A stretch of DNA of 5,957 nucleotides from Erysipelotrichaceae bacterium (GTDB lineage Bacteria; Bacillota_I; Bacilli_A; RFN20; CAG-826): the NCBI GenBank assembly GCA_031271635.1, contig JAISVG010000074.1:1-5957 (forward strand). The letters are read 5' to 3'. Positions within the stretch are counted from its first letter, which is position 1. Every line of letters begins with the position of its first letter. Under the pieces are notes generated by a model. The model was not told the DNA's origin. It ran no database searches and saw nothing but the letters and a program-made list of their open reading frames with translations. Below, one piece after another: positions 1-4,999 of this stretch. Position numbers and translations under genes: made by a program.

Positions 1-437
1 GCTACTGAATCAACCACAATAATATCAATCGCCCCAGTCGACGCTAGTTGTTCAACAATTTCAAGAGCCTGTTCTCCCGAATCTGGCTGGGAAAGAATTA
101 ATTCATAGGTATCAACTCCAAGAGCCTCAGCATAAACTGGATCAACCGCATGTTCAGCATCAATAAAAGCGGCCCGTCCGCCTTTCTTCTGACACTCTGC
201 AATCGCATGAAGGGCTAAAGTAGTTTTTCCACTTGATTCAGGACCATAGATTTCAACGATTCTTCCCTTGGGATATCCACCAACTCCTAAGGCCTCATTA
301 ATTAACATTGAGCCACTTGAAATGACATCAATATCAACCCTCGGGCGATCCCCAAGTTTCATAATCGATCCCTTACCATATTGTTTTTCAATACTTTTAA
401 TTACTTCTAGTAAAACTTCATCTTTGTTTTCTTTCAT
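1..437 (-). CDS. recA: Recombinase RecA, N-terminal 145 residues (cut by window edge)
   Basis: RecA is the cytosolic ATP-dependent strand-exchange recombinase that coats ssDNA, drives homologous recombination and triggers SOS self-cleavage. The visible part has the N-terminal helix, the conserved GKGSIMKLG stretch (residues 21-29), Walker A GPESSGKT (65-72), the FIDAEHAVDP segment (91-100) containing the catalytic Glu (E95), and Walker B IIVVD (139-143). The frame stays open to the left edge, so the rest lies outside. The ATG at 437 follows AGGAG at 444-448 with good spacing, and the N-terminus has the usual family length. It is the last visible gene of rnpB-pgsA-cinA-recA, 9 bases after the cinA stop. 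The Shine-Dalgarno begins inside that stop codon, which suggests coupled translation. I found no LexA-type operator just upstream. Identity is secure. Confidence 0.98.
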   Translation of the reverse strand, partial: MKENKDEVLLEVIKSIEKQYGKGSIMKLGDRPRVDIDVISSGSMLINEALGVGGYPKGRIVEIYGPESSGKTTLALHAIAECQKKGGRAAFIDAEHAVDPVYAEALGVDTYELILSQPDSGEQALEIVEQLASTGAIDIIVVDSV

Positions 438-443
438 TCTTTT

Positions 444-448
444 CTCCT
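444..448 (-). promoter_or_regulatory. recA ribosome binding site overlapping the cinA stop codon
   Basis: AGGAG lies 6 bases before the recA ATG. Its first two bases are the last two bases of the cinA TAG stop (447-449), so ribosomes finishing cinA are placed directly on the recA start. Confidence 0.8.
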
Positions 449-932
449 ATATATTAATAGATGCTTTCGTCGCATCAAGACAGATTAAATTCAAAAGGTA
501 AGAAATGGCTTCCTTAATTGCAACTTTTCTAATCTCTTCTCTTGTTCCTTGAAGTTTAAGAGTTAGACATTCAGTATCCGCGTGAGAAATCGCAACAGCG
601 ATATAAACAAGACCTACCGGTTTTTCTTCCATTGCCTCTGGTCCCGCATTCCCAGTAAAGGAGATTCCAATATCGCTACGAAAGACTTCGCGCACATGTT
701 CTGCCATTGCGCAGGCCGTTTCCTCTGAAACTGCTCCGAAACGATTTAAAGTTTCAACTTTTAGAATTCTTTCTTTAATCTCGTTTTGATAAGCAACAAT
801 GCTGCCTTTAAAAACTTGAGAAACACCACTTACTGCGGTTAGTTCACTTGAAAACATGCCGCCCGTAAATGATTCTGCCGCGGCGATAGTCCAATGTTCT
901 TCGATTAACCTTGTCACCAATTCCTTAATCAT
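447..932 (-). CDS. cinA: Stand-alone CinA C-terminal domain / nicotinamide-nucleotide amidase (PncC)
   Basis: The PncC/CinA-C family deamidates nicotinamide mononucleotide to nicotinic acid mononucleotide, recycling NMN, a by-product of NAD-dependent DNA ligase. The 161-residue protein has the signature AESFTGG at 19-25 (usual form AESCTGG, with Cys replaced by Phe as in some relatives), VAYQNEIKERIL (46-57), GAVSEETA (66-73), and SFTGNAGPEA (91-100) followed by PVGLVYIA (105-112). The N-terminal MoaB-like domain of full-length CinA is absent, so this is the single-domain form. I start at the ATG at 932, where family homology begins. The frame stays open upstream to 992, but that extension lies inside pgsA. 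The start overlaps the pgsA stop by 8 bases (ATGATTAA). The stop is TAG and is in frame with recA. The cinA-recA order is common in Bacillota. Whether it acts as an amidase or only as a competence-associated protein is not decidable here. Confidence 0.93.
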   Translation of the reverse strand: MIKELVTRLIEEHWTIAAAESFTGGMFSSELTAVSGVSQVFKGSIVAYQNEIKERILKVETLNRFGAVSEETACAMAEHVREVFRSDIGISFTGNAGPEAMEEKPVGLVYIAVAISHADTECLTLKLQGTREEIRKVAIKEAISYLLNLICLDATKASINI

Positions 933-1575
933 TACCCTTAAATACCTGACGATTTTGATAGATATAAATAGCAGCAGAAACAATACTTGCAATTGTGGCT
1001 AAATACATGACAATATACCCAATTTGAAACGCTCCAAGAGAGGCGTAATTTGGAATTAGTCTCAAAGGATAATCATTTAATAAAATGAAGATGATGGCAA
1101 TCATTTGAAGAACTGTCTTCACTTTACCAAACATATTCGCTGCGACGACAATATTCTTTTTCGCAGCCATTAATCTCATACCGTCAATCACTAAATCGCG
1201 AGCCACGAGAATAATGACGCAAAAAACATTAAGGACCATTTGACGTTCGGGGCTTGCAATAACTCCAGGAACAATTAAAAGAAGGATTAACATTGAATTA
1301 ACAAGAATCTTATCCGCGATTGGATCAAGAAATTTACCTAAGTTTGTGACTTGATTGTATTTTCTTGCTAAATGACCATCAAGAAAATCAGTAATACTAG
1401 CCACCACAAAGAAAATTGCAAGAATTAAATAGAGCCAATTGATGTCGGTATTACCAACGCTAGTAATGAGAAACGAAGGAACAAAATAATGAACTAGTTC
1501 AATGATCCCTATCGTCAGTAACATCACAAAAATAATCACTATTCTGGTGATGGTAATTTTATTTGGCAAATTCAT
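925..1575 (-). CDS. pgsA: CDP-diacylglycerol-glycerol-3-phosphate 3-phosphatidyltransferase
   Basis: PgsA is an integral membrane enzyme that joins CDP-diacylglycerol and sn-glycerol 3-phosphate to give phosphatidylglycerol phosphate, the committed step to phosphatidylglycerol and cardiolipin. The 216-residue protein opens with MNLPNKITITRI, a typical PgsA N-terminus, and carries the complete CDP-alcohol phosphotransferase motif D63-x2-D66-G67-x2-A70-R71-x8-G80-x3-D84-x3-D88. About five or six hydrophobic segments are visible, near 11-30, 47-62, 92-106, 115-131, 155-167 and 185-206. The loop at residues 26-48 is slightly long. The ATG at 1575 is chosen because AGGAG sits at 1581-1585. An in-frame ATG at 1603-1605 is rejected because it lies inside the conserved 3' end of rnpB. 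There is no terminator between rnpB and this gene, so the message probably arises from the rnpB promoter. The 3' end overlaps cinA. Confidence 0.96.
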   Translation of the reverse strand: MNLPNKITITRIVIIFVMLLTIGIIELVHYFVPSFLITSVGNTDINWLYLILAIFFVVASITDFLDGHLARKYNQVTNLGKFLDPIADKILVNSMLILLLIVPGVIASPERQMVLNVFCVIILVARDLVIDGMRLMAAKKNIVVAANMFGKVKTVLQMIAIIFILLNDYPLRLIPNYASLGAFQIGYIVMYLATIASIVSAAIYIYQNRQVFKGND

Positions 1576-1580
1576 GTTTT

Positions 1581-1585
1581 CTCCT
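1581..1585 (-). promoter_or_regulatory. pgsA ribosome binding site immediately after rnpB
   Basis: AGGAG is 5 bases from the pgsA ATG at 1575 and decides that start over the ATG at 1605. Only 2 bases (1586-1587) separate it from the closing P1 helix of the RNase P RNA. Confidence 0.85.
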
Positions 1586-1587
1586 AA

Positions 1588-1916
1588 GTCGTTCCTATAA
1601 GCCATATTCTGTAATCGATAACTATTTATCTAGGCAATTAGCCTGCTAGTCAAGATTCATTTCTCTTAACTAACTTCCCCTACCAAAATTTGAGTTTCTC
1701 GCTTGTGGGGTTTACCGCGTTTCACTTTGCTATTTCTAACAAACTCGTCTCTGTGGCACCTTAGTCTTCCTAACCATGATCGCTTTTAGGTTATTTAGAG
1801 CCGTCATATTGCTATGCCAAGAGTTATTTTTTCCTCTTGCACAAACACTATTAACATCTCAGTTAATGCGAGTATGGACTTTCCTCTGACTTATATCAGC
1901 AGTTATCCGGAACGAC
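1588..1916 (-). ncRNA. rnpB: RNase P RNA, bacterial type B (catalytic subunit)
   Basis: This is the catalytic RNA that removes 5' leaders from pre-tRNA. The ends are set by P1: GTCGTTCC (1909-1916) pairs perfectly with GGAACGAC (1588-1595). P2 is GATAACT near the 5' end with AGTTATC near the 3' end. P4 pairs AGTCCATA, with its conserved bulged U, against TATGGCTT. Type B hallmarks in order are GAGGAAAGTCCAT, GTGCCACAGAGACGA, GTGAAACGCGGTAAACCCC, GCGAGAAAC and TTTTGGTAGGGGAA; the GGT of the last is the expected contact for the tRNA CCA end. An 11-bp hairpin with an 8-base loop (about 1641-1670) fits P15.1, and AGGC-TAAT-TGCCT fits a very short P18. The type B P19 hairpin between P2' and P4' appears absent, giving about 329 nt against about 400 in Bacillus subtilis. 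It lies directly downstream of gpsB, as in Bacillus. Confidence 0.96.
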
Positions 1917-1922
1917 ACTATT

Positions 1923-1951
1923 ATTATAGCTAAAATAACGGAAATTCACAC
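1923..1951 (-). promoter_or_regulatory. Promoter for rnpB (and probably pgsA-cinA-recA)
   Basis: A perfect TATAAT lies at 1923-1928. Counting about 7 bases on puts transcription start at about 1916-1918, exactly where the P1 helix of rnpB begins. At 17-base spacing the -35 position reads GTGTGA (1946-1951), a poor match to TTGACA, so the -35 half is uncertain. No other convincing promoter is seen before pgsA, cinA or recA. Confidence 0.7.
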
Positions 1952-1995
1952 ATAAAAAACACTATTTCGCGGAATTGCTTAATCAAATAAAGGCT

Positions 1996-2352
1996 TTAAC
2001 GTTTTTCGTTTCTTAACTCTTGTTTTAAGCGATTATTCTCTTCTTGGAGACGATTGATTTCCTGAATCAATTCTAAATTATTTTTACTAGTGTTCGCGTT
2101 TTTTATTTTTCTTAATGAAATGACTTCTTCAAGGAGTTTTGTATTCTCAAGCTCCATTCTGATAATGCGGTGTTTTAAAACCGCAATGTCGCGTTTTTTG
2201 TTTTCGACAATGTCAAAAAAAGCCTCATAATCAGAATTAATGATATCTAAAAAACTATCAACTTCTCTTGCATCATAGGCTCCATGGATCTTGACCTTGA
2301 ATTCTTTATGAAGAATTAGAGTTGGCGTTAGTTTAATCTCATCACTGCTCAT
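1996..2352 (-). CDS. gpsB: Cell-division regulator GpsB (DivIVA-like)
   Basis: GpsB is a small cytosolic, membrane-associated adaptor that shuttles between septum and lateral wall and docks penicillin-binding proteins to the division machinery. The N-terminal DivIVA/GpsB lipid-binding module is clear: KLTPTLILHKEFKVKIHGAYDAREVDSFLDIINSDYEAF (residues 7-45, shown as family match to the GYxxxEVDxFLDxIxxDYE pattern). A coiled coil runs from about 50 to 82 (LKHRIIRMELENTKLLEE), then a short Asn/Lys linker and a second coiled segment (94-114) where GpsB has its multimerising tail. At 118 residues it is longer than Bacillus GpsB (98). I prefer GpsB over DivIVA because of length and because rnpB follows directly, as in Bacillus. 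No Shine-Dalgarno precedes the ATG; a strong promoter places transcription start at or next to the start codon, suggesting a leaderless message. Confidence 0.88.
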   Translation of the reverse strand: MSSDEIKLTPTLILHKEFKVKIHGAYDAREVDSFLDIINSDYEAFFDIVENKKRDIAVLKHRIIRMELENTKLLEEVISLRKIKNANTSKNNLELIQEINRLQEENNRLKQELRNEKR

Positions 2353-2360
2353 ATAATAAT

Positions 2361-2389
2361 ATTATAAGTTTTCTTTTCTCGATTGTAAA
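2361..2389 (-). promoter_or_regulatory. Strong sigma-A-type promoter giving a probably leaderless gpsB message
   Basis: The -35 is TTTACA (2384-2389), one mismatch from consensus, with an exactly 17-base spacer (2367-2383) and a perfect TATAAT at 2361-2366. Only 8 bases (2353-2360) separate the -10 from the gpsB ATG, so the expected transcription start is within about 2 bases of the start codon. The 67-base gap to the divergent gene also holds TATTAT at 2409-2414, 5 bases before the plus-strand ATG. This could be a second -10 giving another leaderless start, but no good -35 goes with it. Confidence 0.7.
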
Positions 2390-2419
2390 ACTATCAGGTT
2401 TTTAGTCTATTATTTATAT

Positions 2420-3139
2420 ATGGTTAAACTAAAAGCAATGCTAAAACAAGTTCAATATCTTGCCTTTATCGACTTTGAAGCAACGCAGTACACCCATGAA
2501 ATAATTGCGATGGGAATTATCATCTATGAAATCAGAAATAATTATGACCTCGTGAAAACTGGAAAAGAGTATCGTTTTTATGTTAAAGCGAAAGGCCAAG
2601 TGGGGAAAATTGTGACCGAACTAACCAAAATTACTGAAGATATCATTGACGCAAAAGGAATCACGATTCAAGAATTAGACCATCAAATCGCAACCATCTT
2701 TGCTCCGATATATTTCCAAACGAGGTTTGTTGCTTTTTCACAAAGCGATGCCGCAATCATTAAAGATACCATTAAGAGCAATAAAGACTTTGAACTCCCT
2801 AACTTAATGGGAATCCTAAAAAGAATCTTTGATTTCCAGGCCGTTCTTAAAAGATACATTCGCAATAAAAATGGTCCCTATTCCCTAAAAAAATATCTTG
2901 AAATATTTAATATTGTTGAAAGTGATCCACTTCATGATCCTTTAACCGATGCTAAGGCATTAGGAGAGCTATTCATTCAGTTTCTAAAAAATAAGACTAT
3001 TGTCAAAAATGAATATATCAAACTTCTCCAAAAACACAGTAACCCTGTTGTCAGCAAAATAATTACTACCCTATATCAAAATGGCTCAATTAGCAAAAAG
3101 GAATTTGAGGCAATTGTTTTAAAGGATCTCGATGATTAA
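2420..3139 (+). CDS. DEDDh 3'-5' exonuclease, ERI-1/KapD-like
   Basis: This is a predicted metal-dependent 3'-5' exonuclease of the DnaQ/RNase T superfamily; its substrate (ssDNA or RNA) cannot be told. Motif I is FIDFEAT with D18 and E20, followed by EIIAMGIIIYE (27-37), which resembles the ERI-1/KapD subfamily. ELTKITEDIIDA (67-78) matches the LTgIt segment of that family. Exo II is FVAFSQSDAAII with D110. Exo III is LHDPLTDAKAL with H172 and D177, the HxxxxD of the DEDDh type. All five catalytic positions are present. Residues 191-239 form a charged helical tail of unknown role. The ATG at 2420 has no Shine-Dalgarno; Met7 (2438) is an alternative start without one either. The end overlaps recU by 8 bases (ATGATTAA), so the two are surely co-transcribed and probably coupled. 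It is not KapD by context, since no sporulation genes are visible. Confidence 0.85.
   Translation: MVKLKAMLKQVQYLAFIDFEATQYTHEIIAMGIIIYEIRNNYDLVKTGKEYRFYVKAKGQVGKIVTELTKITEDIIDAKGITIQELDHQIATIFAPIYFQTRFVAFSQSDAAIIKDTIKSNKDFELPNLMGILKRIFDFQAVLKRYIRNKNGPYSLKKYLEIFNIVESDPLHDPLTDAKALGELFIQFLKNKTIVKNEYIKLLQKHSNPVVSKIITTLYQNGSISKKEFEAIVLKDLDD
3121..3126 (+). promoter_or_regulatory. recU ribosome binding site inside the exonuclease gene
   Basis: AAAGGA lies 5 bases before the recU ATG and within the last codons of the upstream exonuclease gene. It fixes the recU start at 3132 and supports coupled translation. Confidence 0.75.
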
Positions 3140-3698
3140 ATATCCCTCCGGCGCTAAACAAAAGACTCATCATGAAGTAAATAGTCAAATTTCCTCTGCA
3201 AATCGGGGGGTATATTTTGAAAACTTGATTTCGATATCCCTAAAGTATTATGAAGAAAAGGGCATCGCCTACATTATTAAACGTCCCACTCCAATTAAAA
3301 TTGTTAAAGTTGACTATTCTCATGGGCAACGAATTGTCGAGGCCTATTTTGAAAAACAATCAACCGTTGATTATAGTGGCATTTATAAAAAACGCTTTGT
3401 TTGTTTTGAAGCAAAGAGTCACATTTTTAAAACGTCTTTCCCACTTTCAAATGTTTCAATTCATCAAATGGACTATCTTAAAAAAATGGAAGAGCAACAA
3501 GCGTTATCTTTTTTCTTGATTGAACTAAAAGCCCTAAATAAAATATTTCTCATTCCTTCAAGCTATATTATTACTTATGAAACAAACTACAATCGTAAAT
3601 CAATCCCGCTTTCTGAAATTGCTGAAAACGGGATTCTGGTCGAACAAGGCATCAATCCGCGGATTAAAATCATTGAAGCAATCGATAAAATCTTGTAA
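3132..3698 (+). CDS. recU: Holliday junction resolvase RecU
   Basis: RecU is the Bacillota Holliday-junction endonuclease; it binds four-way junctions, cuts them symmetrically, and modulates RecA. The protein has 188 residues (Bacillus about 206). Matches run end to end: MIKYPSGAK at the N-terminus, SSANRGVYFE with catalytic E30, the stalk region KRPTPIKIVKVDY (50-62), AYFEKQSTVDYSG with D80, FVCFEAKS with E93 and K95, FKTSFPLSNVSIHQ (99-112), then KSIPL (156-160) and NPRIKII (175-181). The active-site set E30, D80, E93, K95 is intact. The N-terminal disordered region is slightly shorter than in Bacillus. It overlaps the exonuclease gene by 8 bases and has a good AAAGGA site. Its usual partner ponA is not next to it. 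Its stop lies 2 bases from the dnaD stop on the other strand, with no terminator between. Confidence 0.97.
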   Translation: MIKYPSGAKQKTHHEVNSQISSANRGVYFENLISISLKYYEEKGIAYIIKRPTPIKIVKVDYSHGQRIVEAYFEKQSTVDYSGIYKKRFVCFEAKSHIFKTSFPLSNVSIHQMDYLKKMEEQQALSFFLIELKALNKIFLIPSSYIITYETNYNRKSIPLSEIAENGILVEQGINPRIKIIEAIDKIL

Positions 3699-3700
3699 AC

Positions 3701-4312
3701 TTATTCCTCATACCATTTTGAATTATATATTTCTTTAATGTCTTCTAAATCATCCTCAATAGCTTCTTTTTTTTCATTTCGATCTTTTTTCAAAAGAATC
3801 TTATCAATAGCGGCGATACTAACGCGACTATTCTTAGAAATGACCTCATTTGTAGCTTCAAGAATTTGATTTTTTAAATAACCATTTCTAAGCCAGTCAA
3901 TAATTCTGGTGTGTTCTAGTGGCGATAATTCTCTTTTAAAAAGAATGGCCATTTCTTGTAGAATAGTACGATCTTGGTTTTCGATCTTATCAAATGAAGA
4001 GGAGCTATTTAAGAAATCATAGGCCTTTTGCTCCAGTAGTTTATATAGTTTCCGTAGTGAAGCACGAAGTTTTCCTTCCACAAAAACATATTCTAAGTAT
4101 TCTTTTTCTACTAATTTCGAAAGCACATTATCAATTACCTTATTTGATAAAGTCATTTTAATTGAGAGAGTTTCCGCATCAATCAACGTTTCTCCATTTG
4201 TAAGTAATGATTCACACACTAAAATCACCGCTAGATCATTTTCGTTTAAATCTAGTTCTTTATAAAAGTTCAGAAGAATATTTTTATAGTCGAAGAAATT
4301 ATGTTTCACCAT
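3701..4312 (-). CDS. dnaD: Replication initiation protein DnaD
   Basis: DnaD, with DnaB and DnaI, remodels oriC DNA and helps load the replicative helicase in low-GC Gram-positives. In this 203-residue protein residues 1-95 form the winged-helix oligomerisation domain (LNENDLAVILVCESLL, 22-37; the wing VEKEYLEYVFVEGKL, 68-82). Residues 113-178 form the DnaD C-terminal domain, seen in LFKRELSPLEHTRIIDWL (124-141). The C-terminus IYNSKWYEE resembles the conserved FYNWLE end of Bacillus DnaD. The YxxxIxxxW ssDNA-binding motif is eroded: the aligned stretch AIDKILLKK (168-176) keeps Ile but has Ala for Tyr and Lys for Trp. No Shine-Dalgarno precedes the ATG at 4312. TACAAT at 4319-4324 could be a -10 six bases before the start, but no -35 is evident. 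It follows cca by 24 bases in the same frame. dnaD near recU and cca is typical Bacillus context. Confidence 0.92.
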   Translation of the reverse strand: MVKHNFFDYKNILLNFYKELDLNENDLAVILVCESLLTNGETLIDAETLSIKMTLSNKVIDNVLSKLVEKEYLEYVFVEGKLRASLRKLYKLLEQKAYDFLNSSSSFDKIENQDRTILQEMAILFKRELSPLEHTRIIDWLRNGYLKNQILEATNEVISKNSRVSIAAIDKILLKKDRNEKKEAIEDDLEDIKEIYNSKWYEE

Positions 4313-4336
4313 ATGTAAATTGTATCGTAATAATGC

Positions 4337-4999
4337 CTATAAAGATGAATATTTAGTAATTTCTATCCATAAAACATGATCACTTGGCGGCATTTTTCGA
4401 AACTTTTTAAATTCTTCCTTAATTTTTTCTTGCCTTAAATAAGAAATTAAGAAGGCGTTTTTTAAAGCGGCATCGAAACTATTAGTTTCAATACTTAAAC
4501 TTTCATCAATCGAAAACCGCAACAATCTAATAATTCTTAAAGGATCTTCTTTGCATCTTGTTTCAGGGTCACCAATAAATCTTAAAAGACGCTTCTTTAA
4601 ATCCTTCATCCCATGATGAAAATCATAAATCCTTTCATCTTGATCCATATATAAAGCATTAATCGTGAAATCTCTTCTAAAAGAGTCTTCTTCCATGCTT
4701 TTTGTGAAAATAATCTCTTTTGGATGCCGAAAATCTTGATAGTCGCTTTCTTTACGAAAAGTTGTAATTTGAAACTTTATCCCTTCATATTCAAAAGTCG
4801 CACTGCCATATTTCTTGAAACTAAGATTCAACTTACTAACCTTACCTTGTAACTCACTAACATCATTAGGAGTTGCTAAATCATAGTCAGTAATCGTTTC
4901 AAAAAGAAGCTGCTTTCTAATCGCACCTCCAACTAAGTAGACTTCAAAACGAAAATCAGCAAGATAACTTGCTAATTTTCTAAAAATCGAAAGCGACAT
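4337..4999 (-). CDS. cca: CCA tRNA nucleotidyltransferase, C-terminally short
   Basis: Class II CCA-adding enzymes build or repair the tRNA 3' CCA end without a template. The catalytic head is complete: LVGGAIRKQLL (22-32), the metal-binding pair D38 and D40 in TDYDLAT, flexible-loop motif TFRKESDYQDFRHP (80-93), RRDFTINAL (108-116), GMKDLKKRLLRFIGDP (130-145), nucleotide-selecting EDPLR (E151, D152, R155), and motif E region RQEKIKEEFKKF (189-200). The flexible loop points to a full CCA enzyme rather than a CC-adding one. Two oddities: the usual GGxVRD Asp is Lys at 29, and the protein ends at 220 residues, just after the neck, where Bacillus Cca has about 397, so the body and tail that grip tRNA are missing. 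The ATG abuts the hup stop (TAAATG) and has only a weak ribosome site, suggesting coupling. The stop is TAG, and dnaD follows in frame. Confidence 0.9.
   Translation of the reverse strand: MSLSIFRKLASYLADFRFEVYLVGGAIRKQLLFETITDYDLATPNDVSELQGKVSKLNLSFKKYGSATFEYEGIKFQITTFRKESDYQDFRHPKEIIFTKSMEEDSFRRDFTINALYMDQDERIYDFHHGMKDLKKRLLRFIGDPETRCKEDPLRIIRLLRFSIDESLSIETNSFDAALKNAFLISYLRQEKIKEEFKKFRKMPPSDHVLWIEITKYSSL

Noticed and set aside
268..501. Plus-strand open frame across recA and cinA
   Set aside because: It is antisense to two well-conserved genes, has no ribosome site and resembles no known family.
933..992. N-terminal extension of CinA rich in hydrophobic residues, resembling a signal segment
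   Set aside because: It is the pgsA 3' coding region read in another frame; family homology begins at the ATG at 932.
1576..1605. pgsA starting at the in-frame ATG at 1605
   Set aside because: Those codons are the conserved P4 and P1 strands of RNase P RNA (ATGGCTTAT...GGAACGAC); homology and the AGGAG site support the ATG at 1575.
1946..1980. Terminator between gpsB and rnpB because of a T-run (1954-1959, minus strand)
   Set aside because: The sequence before it forms only a three-pair stem, too weak for an intrinsic terminator; the T-run lies just upstream of the rnpB promoter.
1606..1995. The long gene-free stretch as a novel element, tmRNA or riboswitch
   Set aside because: Conserved blocks and the P1, P2 and P4 pairings identify it fully as type B RNase P RNA plus its promoter.
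3250..3519. Second plus-strand frame inside recU
   Set aside because: It is an out-of-frame shadow within an intact, strongly conserved recU.
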